Below, piece by piece: positions 1 through 11,607 of a stretch of DNA of 64,000 nt. A program made the translations under genes and the position numbers. Numbering within the stretch: position 1 is the first letter of the stretch; every line of letters begins with the position of its first letter. This stretch comes from Mustela lutreola. Its lineage: Eukaryota > Chordata > Mammalia > Carnivora > Mustelidae. The notes under the pieces are model-generated. The model saw nothing but the letters and a program-made list of their open reading frames with translations, had not been told where the DNA came from and made no database searches. Location of the stretch: the NCBI RefSeq assembly GCF_030435805.1, contig NC_081292.1, positions 182,676,497-182,740,496 on the forward strand, written 5' to 3'.

Positions 1-203
1 GATGTTGGAATAAGTGGCTATTTGCGTATAAAAAAACAAACTCAGACTCTTACCTTATACCATAAATTAACTGAAACTGGATCAGAGAGCTAAATATAAG
101 AACTAAAACTATAAAACTTCAGGCAGAAAACATAGGAGGAAAAGTTACTGACTTTCGGCAACTGAAAATTTTTAAGAGAAAATATGCTAACAGTCCAGCT
201 GCT

Positions 204-371
204 GGGGTGCCTGGGTAGCATCTGCCTTCAGCTCAGGTCATGATCCCAGGGTCCTGGGACCTATTCCCGCATCAGGACTAGAGCAGGGAGCGTGCTTCTC
301 CCTCTCCCACTCCCCCTGCTTGTGTTCCCTCTCTTGCTGTCTCTGTCAAATAAATAAAATCTTAAAATAAA
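204..371 (+). repeat. CAN SINE (tRNA-Lys derived)
   Basis: Head 'ggggtgcctgggt', B-box-like part, CT-rich stretch and AAATAAATAAAATCTT tail. Flanked by target-site duplication agtccagct at both ends. Part of the A-box region is missing. Confidence 0.85.
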
Positions 372-703
372 AAGTCCAGCTATTAAGTGGATTATATCAA
401 TGAAGAATTTAGAAGAACACCAGTGAGAGAATGAAAAGAAAAATCAACAAACTGGGAGAAAATATTTGCAATTATAATGGACTTGTATCCAAAATATGCT
501 ATGAACTCTCACAACTCAAGAAGATGAAAACCAACCCAATTAAAAAAATATATAAGTAGGCAATTTTGAAGATAGCCAAAACATCTGAATAAATATTTCA
601 CTAAATAAATACATAGGTGACTAATAAGCATAAGAAAAGATGATCAATATCTTCAGTCATTAGGAAAATGACAATTAAAACCACAATAAGATACCCACTA
701 TAT

Positions 704-718
704 ATATATATATATATA
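704..718. repeat. (TA)n microsatellite
   Basis: A short run of alternating TA inside the L1 fragment, followed by a duplicated 'cccatgttggctat' motif at 719 and 740. Confidence 0.8.
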
Positions 719-875
719 ACCCATGTTGGCTATTTATCACCCATGTTGGCTATAACCAACATGGACTGATAACAGTGTTGACCAGAATCTGAAGAAATTG
801 GAATCTTCCTACATTGCTGATGGGAACATACAATGATACAATGATACAGCCACTTTGAAAACCATTATGAGCTTT

Positions 876-1059
876 GGGTGCCTGGGTGGCTCAGTGGGTT
901 AAGCCTCTGCCTTCAGCTCAGGTCATGATTTCAGGGTCCTGGGATCGAGCCCCACATCAGGCTCTCTGCTCAGCAGGGAGCCTGCTTCCCCCTCTCTCTC
1001 TGCCTGCTTGTGGTCTCTCTCTCTGTTAAATAAATAAAATCTTAAAAAAAAAAAAAAAA
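876..1059 (+). repeat. CAN SINE, full length
   Basis: Starts gggtgcctgggtggctcagt, ends with AATAAAATCTT and a 16-base A tail. It splits the L1 at the 'accattatgag' motif; ATGAG(C)TTT flanks both sides. Confidence 0.9.
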
Positions 1060-1506
1060 CATGAGTTTTGTAAAAACTAATACATAATGACCCAGCGATT
1101 CCACTCCCAAGTATCTACCAAAGAAAAATTAAAGCATTATGTCCAAACACTTAAATACTAATATGCATAGCAGCATTTTTCTTAATAGGCAAAGACTAGA
1201 AATAATCCAGATGTCCATCAACTGGTAAATAAACAAAATATGATATATTTATTTAATGGAATGTTACTCAGCAATAAAAGACAACAACCTAGATTAACCT
1301 CAAAAACATTCTGCTAAGAAAAAGCCAGACACAAAAGACTATATATTGTAGGATTCCACTTTTATAAAATTTCTAAAAAAGACAAAATTATAGAGATAGA
1401 AAGTAGATCAGTGGTTGCCTGAGGCTGAGGGTAGGAACAAGGAATGACTATATTTGGGAATGAGGGAATTTTATGGGGTGATGAAAGTGTTCTAGAAGCA
1501 GATGGT

Positions 1507-1722
1507 GGGGGCACCTGGGTGGCTCAGATGGTTAAGTGTCTGCCTTTGGCTCAGGTCATGATCTCAGGGTCTTGGGATCAAGCCCCGCATCAGGCTCTCC
1601 ACTCAGTGGGGAATCTCCCTCTCCTTGTCACTCTCTCTGCGTGCTCTTGCTCAATCTCTCTCTCTCAAATAAATAAGTAAAATCTTAAAAATAAATAAAT
1701 AAATAAATAAATAAAATAAAAA
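1507..1722 (+). repeat. CAN SINE, full length
   Basis: Head ggggcacctgggtggctcag, long (AAAT)n tail. Near-identical flanks (cagatggtgg and cagatgatgg) look like the target-site duplication. Confidence 0.88.
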
Positions 1723-2228
1723 ATTGAAACCAGATGATGGTGATGATTGCACAAATGTACAAACTTACTAAAAGTGATTGAGCTCTACTTTTACAGTGAA
1801 GGAATCAATTGCATGGTATGTAAATTATACCTCAATGAAGTCAATAAAGGTGGAAGAGGAAAAAAAGGACTTAAAGGGCCTAAAGAGGCTCCCTCTAACC
1901 AAATCTGGGACAACCCGAGCAGCAAAATAAATGAGTACCAGACTACGTAAAGCAAGAATCCATGAATCCACAGTGATATAAATAAATAAAAGAATGAATG
2001 AATGAATGGGGGAGAAGGAACAACGCTCCCTCACAAAAGAATTCCAATGGATAAGAACAGAAAATCACCACTGACAACCTCCATGAAAATAACTGCTTCA
2101 GGCAAAACTCATCAATGGATCCTAAAATTGGTGGGTGAAAGATTACTGGGAAATGGGATCATTCTATTGTCTCAAAATACCTCTCCACAGATATTTATTA
2201 ATTACAAAAGGGAAAAAAGAAACAACTT

Positions 2229-2431
2229 GGGGTGCGTGGGTGGTCCAGTCTGTTGAGCCTTGGGCTGTTGGTTTCATTTCAGATGGTGATCTCAGAGTCA
2301 TGAGATCAAGCTCCATGGCAGCTCCACATTCAGCATGAAGTCTGCTTTGTTTCTCTCTCCCTCTCCCCGCTCCCAGCCATGTGTACCCCCCTCTCTCACA
2401 TAAATAAATAAATACATCTTGAAAAAAAAAC
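2229..2431 (+). repeat. CAN SINE, diverged
   Basis: Head ggggtgcgtgggtggtccag and poly-A end; more diverged from the others than average, so probably older. Confidence 0.8.
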
Positions 2432-2780
2432 CCCAAACCCATAACTTTACAGTGGAGAAACCAGGCAGACATAACCATAATCAAGTGATCAAAGTTCCCA
2501 TCATCAGGAAGAGCACAAATTGGCACAAGGCCCTTCATGACGGGACTCACTGAAGGACTCGTCATCACATCTGTGATTTCCTGACCTAAATGCACCACCT
2601 GAATACAAAGGGAAATATCAGACAAGACCAAGTTGAAGGTGATTCTACAGAATAACTAGTCTGTACTCTCCAACAGTGTCAAGCTCATGAAAGACAAAGG
2701 CTGAGGAACTATTCCACTTACAGGAGGCAAAAAAGACAAGACAACCAAACGCAGTGTGTGCTGCTAAAAAACAAAGGGCA

Positions 2781-2977
2781 GGGGCGCCTGGGTGGCTCAG
2801 TGGGTTAAAGCCTCTGCCTTCAGCTCAGGTCACGACCCCAGGATCCTGGGATCAAGCCCCGCCCTGCATTGGGCTCTCTGCTAGGCAGGGAACCTGCTTC
2901 TTCCTCTCTCTCTCTACCTACTTGTGATCTCTGTCTGTCAAATGAATGAATAAAATCTTAAAAAAAAAAAAAAAAAG
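2781..2977 (+). repeat. CAN SINE, full length
   Basis: Head ggggcgcctgggtggctcag followed by tgggttaaagcc, tail of 18 A. Confidence 0.9.
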
Positions 2978-3260
2978 GTCAGTGACAGGACAAATAAGGT
3001 AGATCTGATAATAACATTATAGTATATGGTATTATATCAACATTAGTTTCCTGATTTTGATCAATATACTGTGTCGATTTAAGAGAATATCATTGTTTTA
3101 GAAAACAGGAAGTTTTTAGGAAATATTCAGATATGAAGGGGTTTCATGCCTGCAAGCTACTGCCAAACATTTCAAAAAACAATTCGTAGCTCACTTATGA
3201 ACACTAAAGCAAGTGTGATAAAATAGTAGCATTTGATCAACTTGGGTAAACAGTAAATTG

Positions 3261-3457
3261 GGGGCACCTGGGTGACTAAGTCGTTGAGTGTCTGCCTTCA
3301 GCTCAGGTCATGGTCCTGGGGTCCTGGCATTGAGTCCCGCACTGGGTGCCCTACTCGGCAGGGAATCTGCTTCTTCCACCCCTACTTTCCCTGCTTGTAT
3401 TCCCTCTCTCTCTGTCTGTTAAATAAATAAATAAATACATTTTTTTTTTAAAAAAAG
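3261..3457 (+). repeat. CAN SINE, older type
   Basis: Head ggggcacctgggtgactaag and 'tcgttgagtg' in place of the usual 'tgggttaagc'; (AAAT)n tail. Confidence 0.85.
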
Positions 3458-3540
3458 GAATTCTTCGTACTATTTTTGCAGCTTTTTTCAAGTCTGAAAT
3501 CATTTCAAAATTTAAAAAGTTAAGGAAAAAAAAAGTTTAT

Positions 3541-4589
3541 TACAACTTTTAAAGGGAAGTTTGGTTTTCCTCAGACTAGGAGGCAAGCAGTCCACAATCA
3601 CCTTTAATTCTTTGAAAGAAGACTGGCAGAAATGGATTTTATGAGGGAGTGATTCCCGCCAATGAAGCAGGACTCATTCCTCTGCTCCATAACCTGAAGC
3701 TGGCTTAGTAGGGATCCACCTGCCATCACTAAGGTTCAAGAACTAAGGCCACCTGCCTTATGAAGGGCATCCCCAGGACATCAGTCTTCCCAGTGTAGTC
3801 ACCTTACTTATGAGCCAGCGACCCAGCACACTCTGCTCTAATCGGCCCCTGAACTGACAAACTCTGGCTTAAGGGGAGTTCGAGGGAGAAGGCAAACACC
3901 AGAGCCTGGCAGCTGATGTTCAACAGCACTTCCCTGGGGCCCATCAACGCACAGTGTCAGGGACATCTGGTTTTTTAGGAGAGACATGCTGTTTAAACCT
4001 GATTCTATGTGAAAAATCTCACTGCTCAACAAAACACAAGTCTTTGTCTTGCCTTTAACCTAGAAAGCAGTTACTGCTGCCATCATCTGGGAAACAGAAA
4101 CCGAGAGGCTGAGACAAGGGGCTGGCTAGACTCAGGGGATCACAGGGACAAAATGGGAAACTCAAGGTTTTCTATGATTCAAGAAGATAACATGTTTCCT
4201 CTTAATCTCCTTGAAATTAGATGAGAATGTCAGATTTTAATAAAGTCATGCTAAGGACAATGGGAGCAGGGCTGAGATAAGAAGGCATCAATCACATCCC
4301 TCACTTAATTGACTCACTTTTAAAGCCAATTAACCTTACAGAGTCAGGGACAGTAAATAAGCTGCAACTGCACAAAAAGACTTCAGTTAAAAAAAAAAAA
4401 AACATTTGCAGGCAGAAGGGTCTGAGTCCCTGGAACAGGCACTGATACAACACCCAAACTCCCAACATGCCCTGGGTAATGATTTCACCCCGACCTCCGA
4501 TCTTCACTCCTACTCACCCACTCCAACCACAAGTCTTTCCGGCCTCAAGTATATGTGCCTGGAGCCATCTACTGCCCTTCCACCATTAT
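3541..4589. other. Presumed TTLL4 intron, nothing recognised
   Basis: Unique-looking sequence. Short open frames on both strands have no family resemblance, codon bias or splice context that would support an exon. Confidence 0.5.
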
Positions 4590-5310
4590 TCCCTTAGTCC
4601 GCATCTCTCACCTGCTGGTTTCCCCTGCTTCTAACTCCTAACGCCTTCTTTATAATCAATTCTCCAGACTGTGGTTGAGGTGCTCTTCTTAGAATGTACT
4701 TAAAGCTATCCGATGGCTCCACGGCCCACGTGATCTGACTCCTTTTCTCTCTCTCCCCGACCTTATGCAAGTCACTCTTCCTCCTCAGCAGGCCTGTTCC
4801 CACCTGTGCTCCAGGGGCCTTGTTGTTCCCTCTGAAACATTCAGTTCCCTCACTCAGCTATGGGCAACCACCACCAGCCCAAAGAGCCTGTCAACACCAA
4901 TACTGCCCCACCCCCGGATCAGTCCCTATCACATTACCTTATTTCAATCTGTTTCACTCTTCTACTAGTTGAAATTACTCATTGTTAATATTTCCTTATA
5001 ACTGCTAAAGAAATGGTGGAAGAATAAATGGGAACTGATTTTTTTTTTTAAATAAAGGATACCAATGGGGTATGCGAGCTAAGCGTGTATACCTTTTTGA
5101 TCATTTTATTTTCTGGCTATATAAATGAATCACTGAGTCAAAAACCCTGTTCATTATTTTCAAAGTAGAAATTTCACCTATTTCTGCATTCCTTTGTTGT
5201 GTGTTTATCTTCTCTTCCAGCATGAAAGCTCTTTGAGAACTGGGACCTTATTTACACAGTCTATGCCCAGCCCTGGAAATGTAATCAGGGCTCATGAAAT
5301 ATTTGCCGAA
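4590..5310 (+). repeat. L2-type LINE 3' fragments
   Basis: Contains the L2 3' wording: 'tatccgatggctcc', 'tgctccaggggccttgttgttccctctg' split over 4808-4838, and a later tail with 'catgaaagctctttgagaactgggacc' around 5220. Very diverged, mammal-wide age. Confidence 0.6.
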
Positions 5311-6060
5311 TACACACATGCATCTATAGAGGTAAAACCCAGCACGGCCACTGCGGGCCCCCTGCGGATGAATGAGCTTCTCTTTTCCCACCACCGTCTC
5401 CTTGCTGCTACTTCTCTCCTCAGTGCAGGAACTCAGCCACAACCACACCAGCTCCTTCAGGGTGACCTTTTCTTCCCCATGGTGCCCCCTCCAGAGTCCT
5501 CCATGGCTCCCGTTTTATCTTCCCTCCCAGGTCCAACCAATCTGCTCTCGCTATTTCAACCATTATCCGCAAAAACTCCACTCTTGAGACCCGACCTCTC
5601 TCAAGCTTCATGTCCTCGTCACCAACTGTCTCCGCCACCTTTTCCACATGCATATCCGACCTCTTCAAGCCTGTCACACCAGCTTTGCACACTTGACCTT
5701 CCATTTCTTTCAGTGGAAGCTTCTCTCAGTCGCCTAAGAGGAACACTTAAGCCACTTCTGACTTCTTCCTTTCCCTAATTCTCCAGAGCCAAGCTAGTTA
5801 TAAAACTTGAGAGAGATTCTTTCTCCCTAGCATGCTTCTTCCACTTATCCCCCCACCCCTCCCCAGAGCCGGACCACTGCAGTTAACACCCAGACTGAGG
5901 TCTGTTTCCAGGGTCCGCCCTTCCCAAGTTCACCCTATAGGCAACCTCCAGATTAACTCTAATTGATTTTACTTGATCAGGTTACTCCCCTTTCAAAAAT
6001 TTCCTAGGAGTCCTCACTAAATATCATAGCCACCCACCAATCACCTGCAACAAAATTGGG
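5311..6060 (+). repeat. L2-like diverged sequence
   Basis: Pyrimidine-rich text with L2-like phrases such as 'caggttactcccctttcaaaaatttcctagg' (near 5968-5998). A 194-codon open frame at 5194-5778 crosses it but shows no protein family. Confidence 0.35.
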
Positions 6061-6063
6061 TAC

Positions 6064-6196
6064 AGGACACCTGGCTGGCTCAGTCAGTATAGTGTGTGAC
6101 TCTTGATCTCATGGTCGGTCGTGAGTTCAAGCCCCATGCCGGGCGGGGAGCCTACTTAAAATAAAAATAAATAATAAATAAAAATAAAAAACAAAA
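6064..6196 (+). repeat. CAN SINE, short old form
   Basis: Head 'aggacacctggctggctcag' with 'tgtgtgactcttgatctcatgg', then directly an A-rich tail without the CT-rich region; this is the older short form. Confidence 0.8.
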
Positions 6197-7974
6197 CAGA
6201 ACAAACATGGGCTGCAGATTCCCAAGTCCCATCTTCAGAGTAGATTCAGTGTGAGTCTGGAGTAGGGCTGGGAGTCTGCATTCCAAATGATTCTCACCTG
6301 AATCAGCAAATATAATCTAGATTTCTTAGTTTGGGTTGGAAGGAGTTTCCACCTCCTTCCACGGTAAACTCTGCCCTATGAACTGTGCTCATCTTAAACA
6401 CTAAACTCCTAGAATAAACCTTTCAAACTTGTCTGCAGGCCTTTGCTCCACTCAGCCTCTCCCTTCTGAATCAGTACATTTTCTTTACCTTTTCCAGGCA
6501 CAGCTCAAGCCCCACCCCCTCCATGAGTATGTCCTGCATCTCGAGCCCTCTAACTTGATACTTTACCCAAAGGCTACTCTCCCCACTCTTCTCTTTTCAC
6601 ATGGAGATGCCTCATAACCCACACGGATGGCTTCTATAGGGAATCCCTGGGTACCTATAACAGACAGGAACAAAGCACATCTGGTAGGAGCGGGGAAGAT
6701 CACTGCCCCAGCTTGGCCTGCTTCTCAGCAATGCCGGCCAGGTCTCCTCCCCAAACAACTTATGGACCAAGTAGGGCACTTGGCCCCCGGAACAAAGTTT
6801 CAAAAACAATTGACTTGGTGTGATGGACCCACTCCTTATCAGTTACACCACCACAAAGCTGTTAAAAATAAAACAAACCAAAAATATCGACTAAAGAGTA
6901 AGAAAGGAGGATGAAGAACCGCAGAGCATTCTAAAGAGAAAATGGCCTCAAACACCCCTTTCTATTTACAGGCCGGACTCAACCCAATCCCCACCCCTCC
7001 CAGCACCCAGCTGACCAAGTACAGGTGTCTTGCAGTAGAATCCCGACTGCCGTCCCCGGCTGCAGTCTCAGCGGCCAGCCTCAGGAATCACACCAACCTG
7101 CTTCGTCATCTTTATACAGCACTCGGAATCTGCCTATCTCATTGTGCCTTCCACTCTGTGAGATGTAGTTTTGCCTCAAGTTTGCTCTTTAGTCAAGAGT
7201 GAACGAAGAACAGCCTATGCCAGGAAAATCTATGGCTGTTGTTTCAAGACACCAAGTCTCTAGAGGCCGGGCCCAGACCAGCTGGGACGAGGTATCTATT
7301 TCTACAGAAAGCAATTATTCATTACCTGCTGATTAAAATCGCTCTCCTGTATTACAGGAGTGTGTGTGTGTGGCTCTTGGGACCTGTAGTTTCCTCACTC
7401 TCCTCCGCCTAGGAGCTTCCCTCGGTCACCAGGGGAACTCAGGACATCAGAAATGGTTCAGTGTCTACCACCTGAAACATCTTCAATGAGACTGCTTTAA
7501 CTGCTCAGTAGTTCTTTTAGAAGACAGAACTGACTTACCTGGAACCAAGAAGAATGGGGAGGATTATAGGAATCATCCTCGTTTTCTCTTAGGAGATAAA
7601 TCCCTAGCTGTATCTCCCTAAACAAAGTTGGAGGGGCAATGAACTTCTCGAAGGCCTACTGAGCAAGGAAGGTCAAAACCCCAGCCCTTTGAGAAGGGAG
7701 GGTCAGGACCACAGGTTAAGACATATGGCTTTTGCAGAACACGGTTCGGCAATGCAGAAGGAGGTGGCGAAGCGGAGAGAAACAGAGCTTTCAGCACCTA
7801 GAGCAGAGGAGGGCCAATCTACAAATTGCTGAAAAGTGAAAACTGTTGAAGGCTTAACATAATTAGGTGACGAGCTCTCCTAGAGCCTTGGCTTATTACC
7901 ACCTTCAGAAAGGAACCTCCATCCTCCTCCTAAGGGTGGAGTGTGGTCCTCAGGGTACTGTCCACAGGGTCTGC
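6197..7974. other. Presumed TTLL4 intron, nothing recognised
   Basis: No repeat family or exon identified. An old SINE or MIR piece cannot be excluded at 6230-6320 ('attcccaagtcccatcttcag'). Confidence 0.45.
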
Positions 7975-8774
7975 TAGGGAAACTAGTTTCCCAACAAAAC
8001 TAAGATGTGATTTGCCTTTTTAATTGTGCCGGTCTTTCCATGATGGTACAAAAGCAGTGATGGGTCAGACTGTCGGTGCCTCAGCAAGGTCGGACACAGC
8101 GGCACACCGGGCCGGATCCTTACCCTCCATAGGCTTCCTCACCACACAGTAGAGGAATGCCAGCTTTACCCAAAGATGTCCTTGATGACACAGTACAGAT
8201 TATCTTAAATCTCAATCTGGGAGTGCATCTTTTTAATGCTCTGTGTGACAACACAAGGAGCATGTGTAAAACACTTCCTTGGCGTACAGAAGGTGATGGC
8301 CGCGTGTAAGGCAAGCACTGTGTGTTCGAATTGCAAAATTTTTCTGTGGGACACGATGTTCACTTCATAGAATAAATGACACGAAAGTGATGGGTTATTC
8401 AGACTTTGGGATTTGGCAAACATTTTCTAGAAAACAAAACAAAGTGAGACAACCAATTCAAGAAAGACAACTGATAGTATTTGTTGCCAGTGATAAAATT
8501 TCAGTTTTCAAGAGAAAAATTAGAATTTGGTTTGACAGTTTGACAGCTTCCCAAAAGTTAAGCATTTTTCTGATGAAAGTGTGGTGATAATAAGAATGAT
8601 TTTGGGGGGGAGGGGATACTGTTAATAAAATGTGGCAACATTTGGAAGAGCTGTGTAACTCAATGAAAACAGCCTTTTCCAGATACCTATCTCAATGTTA
8701 CAGAACCACGTCTGGGTAAAAGGCCCCCGGCAAAAACAAACAGGAAGAAAAAAGAAAAAAAGACCCAGTCAAAA

Positions 8775-8966
8775 TGGCTCAGTCATTGGGCATCTGCCTT
8801 CGGCTTGGGTCATGATCCCGGGGTCCTAGAATCAAGTCCTGCATCAGGCTCCCTGCTCAGCGGGGAGCCTGCTTCTCCGGCTCCCACTCCCCCTGCTTGT
8901 GTTCCCTCTCTGGCTGTCTCTCTCTGTCAAATAAATAAATAAAATCTTTTAAAAAAAAAAAAAAAA
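8775..8966 (+). repeat. CAN SINE, head truncated
   Basis: Starts within the head at 'atggctcagtcattgggcat'; complete tail. Inserted in the hAT fossil between 'ctgggtaaaaggccc' and 'gaccagtggattttaatgta'. Confidence 0.85.
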
Positions 8967-9314
8967 GAGAGAGAGAGACAGACAGACAGACCGACCAGTG
9001 GATTTTAATGTAACGAAGTATGAAAAGTTATTTTCACATTCCACACTGTAATAACCTCCATAAAACCATCCCTTGTTAACTTTTGTGTAATACCAAAGAA
9101 CACTCACAATTACCAACTGAATGGCTGTGAGGCTGGGTTTTCTTAGTAATTCAACCAAAGCAACACATCACAACTGACAGAGCACAGAAAGAGATATGAA
9201 AACCCACCTATCTTCTATACAGCCAGATGTTAAAGAGATTTGCAAAGACAGTGCTACTCTTCTCACTAATCTTTCTGAAACAATATCATTTTTCATTTTA
9301 AAAATTCTGCTTAT

Positions 9315-9521
9315 GGGGGTACCTGGGTGGCTCAGTTGGTCAGGGGTCTGACTCATGATTTTGGCTCGGGTCATATATCCGGGTCATGAGATCGAGCCCC
9401 GTGTTAGACTCCGGACTCATCGGGCTTGTCCCTCTCTATCTGTTCCTCCCCGCTGCTCCCGAGCTCTAGCTCAAGTAAATAAATAAATAAATAAAATCTT
9501 TTAAAAAATAAAAATAAAATA
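9315..9521 (+). repeat. CAN SINE, older type
   Basis: Head gggggtacctgggtggctca, 'ctgactcatgattttggctc' and a long (AAAT)n tail. Flanked by 'aaaattctgcttatg' and 'aaaattctacctatg', a good target-site duplication. Confidence 0.88.
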
Positions 9522-9582
9522 AAAATTCTACCTATGTCAACTTGTAATGCATTTAGTACTTCTAAATGAATTAATAGGGTGG

Positions 9583-9740
9583 GGGTAGGGTAACAGGGTG
9601 ATGGGTATTAAGGAGGGCACGTGTTGTGATGAGCACTGGCTATTATACGCAACTAATGAATCACTGAACACTACATCAAAAACGAAGGATGTACTATATG
9701 AGGGCTAACTGAACATAATTTAAAAAAATGGAAAAAGAAG
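9583..9740 (+). repeat. Carnivore L1 3' end fragment
   Basis: Has 'gggtgatgggtattaagg', 'gtgatgagcactgg', 'caactaatgaatcactgaac', then an A-rich end: the standard end of carnivore L1s. Same end is at 17740-17895 (plus) and 35215-35330 (minus). Confidence 0.75.
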
Positions 9741-10379
9741 TATTTTTAATAAGTGATAAGTGAAAAAACTAATAATTATTTCAAAATTTCTAATATGGTA
9801 TAAACATCAAGATTATATATCCCACATTAAAAAATATATTGATGGTCCCGGAGAGGTTCTGAAGTGCATAAAGGAGTCCTAAAAGCAATAAGTCTGAGCA
9901 CCTCTGGTTTAAAACTCCATTGCCTGTCCAGAATATCCCTGAGGGCACCTAAGGACAAATTTCTCCTTATTTCAGGGCCTAAGAGAAATGAGCACTCTCC
10001 ATATTTATTCCCAAATGCCCAGTTTGGTTTCCCAGTTCTGCCAGAGGAGAGGGTAAGAAGTTCAGGGCACTTAAGAAAAATTTTCTCTGCATTTCACTGA
10101 CCAACCAAAGCATCTGATCCCATGCTGGAATCCAGGAAGCCTATAATCAGACAGTTCAAGTTCACAAAGGAATGTAAACTCAACTCCAGAGCGTGAGTGT
10201 CAGATCCTAAAGTTAAGGCTTCATCCAGATATAGCTGCTTAGCAAGTGACCTTTCACTTATACGCTCATTTTTGTATTTGGTAATAAATTCACTTGCATA
10301 CCTTTCCCTGCACCTACTCTCTCAGTGTTGGTGTTCCTAAGAGTTCAGTCTTCTCACTCTGCCCGGCACACGGTCAGTA
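9741..10379. other. Presumed TTLL4 intron, nothing recognised
   Basis: No exon, known repeat or regulatory structure identified. Confidence 0.4.
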
Positions 10380-10930
10380 TTCAATAAACTCTCCTAGAGC
10401 AGTCTCTTCCATCCCATGACTGCAACCACCTCCTCCATTCTCAATTTTTTATCATCCCCAGACTTCTGTCAGGAGAGCTCCAGACCTACAGAACAACCTC
10501 CTGGGCCTCTCTACCTAGATGTGCTGCAGGGACCTCAATTTGTCATGTCCAAAGTGAACCCCTTTATCTTTCTCCTCAAATCTGCCCTTCCTCCTAATAG
10601 TTTCTCCTACATCACCACCCACCCCGTCACTAAAGTCTGAACTTAGGATCATTCCAAACTGCTCTTGTCCCACTCTCTGTATATCTATTTTGCCACCAGG
10701 CCTTGTCTATTCCACCATCTTTAACATCTCCATGCCCACTGCAGCCAACATAGAGCCCTCATCATCACTAGACTTGTCTCAGTTTTCTAACTGGCTCCCT
10801 GCCTCCAGTCTAAAATCCTTCCTATTCAACCCCACACACTGATGCTACAAGAACCCCAAATTACAAATCTAATGTCATCTTCCTGCTAATTATCTTTTCC
10901 ATGGTTTTCCTGCAACATACTCTTCAAATG
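10380..10930 (+). repeat. L2-like diverged sequence
   Basis: Pyrimidine-rich text with 'tctaactggctccctgcctccagtct' (split over 10785-10810) and 'taatgtcatcttcctgcta', typical of diverged L2. The 74-codon frame at 10416 is not a gene. Confidence 0.5.
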
Positions 10931-11429
10931 GTTTTACTCATGTATCCCCAAAGGAATTTAAATCATGTATTCCTTGCACATTTAAGTTTAATTCTAAAGT
11001 TTCTCGTCACAAGTTTAAACAAGCTTATTCTTTTGTTAAAAAGAGGTCGAATCTACTAAGCATTCTATAAAAAGAGCTAAGTTAAGGATTAACTATAATT
11101 TGAATAAGCATTTCATGATTTGGTAAAATAATTTTTAGCTACCTTACTGAAAAACACACACCTAAATTAAAAGAAACCTCTTTAAAAGTTTTTTATGCAA
11201 GTTTTATCCTATAGCTTGAAAAACCCATGGTCCCAAAAAACATTCTAGCCACATTTAACTGCTGAGTTCGTCTGAATTCAGAATACCACAATACCAATCA
11301 AGACTCACCCTAATAGCAATGTGTATAAGTGGAAGACAGGAAGCCTTCTGAGTTTTCCAAAGTAATTTAATCATCAAAGAAGGACTTCCTGAAATCAGTA
11401 TTTCCTAAGACTCCACTTGGCAAACTGCT
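10931..11429. other. AT-rich intron sequence, nothing recognised
   Basis: No feature identified. Confidence 0.4.
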
Positions 11430-11607
11430 TTTTTTTTTTTAAAGATTTTATTTATTTGACACAGAGAGAGCAAGCGAGTGAGCAAGCACAAGCAGGGGGA
11501 ACAGCAGGCAGAGGGAGAGGGAGAAGCAGGCTCCCCACTGAGCAGGGAGCCAGACCTGAGATCATGACCTGAGCTGAAGGCAGATGCTTAACTGAGCCAC
11601 CCACCTG
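11430..11607 (-). repeat. CAN SINE, minus strand
   Basis: Poly-T then aaagattttatttatttgac at left and 'gagccacccacc' at right: an inverted copy with its head slightly truncated. Confidence 0.88.

Larger units (their letters stand above)
1..1860 (+). repeat. Old LINE-1 (L1M-type) ORF2 end and 3' region, interrupted by three SINEs
   Basis: The text has the typical L1 3' ORF2 wording: a 'gggaaca' block then 'cagccactttgaaaac' near 840, 'cccagcgattccactccc' near 1092, 'atgtccatcaactggtaaat' near 1210, and 'cagtggttgcctgaggctg' near 1411. No frame stays open, so it is dead. SINEs at 204, 876 and 1507 were inserted later. It lies in the presumed TTLL4 first intron. Subfamily not assigned. Confidence 0.75.
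1861..3540 (+). repeat. Probable old LINE-1 3' untranslated region with three SINEs
   Basis: AT-rich sequence resembling old L1M 3' UTRs: paired phrases such as 'gatttcctgacctaaatg', 'acagtgtcaagctcatgaaa', and 'ttagtttcctgattttgatc'. The same phrases recur in the 15.8-18.5 kb block of this window. Family assignment comes from memory of these consensus sequences. No coding sequence seen. Confidence 0.5.
7975..9570 (+). mobile_element. Decayed hAT DNA transposon with ZBED5-like transposase remains
   Basis: This plain DNA transposon copy carries remains of a hAT (Charlie/Buster-like) transposase on the plus strand. Reading near 8158-8306 gives a piece with PKDVLDD, VHLFNALCDN and CKTLPWRTEGD, which resembles the ZBED5-type segment 'HVLD..VKIIN..RIFS.LC..MGS..K.LLLHTEVRW'. 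The frame then slips; near 8390-8560 it reads YSDFGIWQTFSRK and QLIVFVASDKISVFKRKI, matching 'AYLADIFSKLNE' and 'QLTIFVANDKIRAFKRKLE'. After 8970 the C-terminal part continues with stops and shifts ('FNQS', 'RDLQ'). Two SINEs (8775, 9315) are inserted. Terminal inverted repeats were not found, so ends are approximate. The copy cannot make transposase. Confidence 0.65.

Noticed and set aside
5194-5778. 194-codon open frame on the plus strand
   Set aside because: Lies in L2-like pyrimidine-rich repeat sequence; serine/leucine/proline-rich translation without a family match or splice context.
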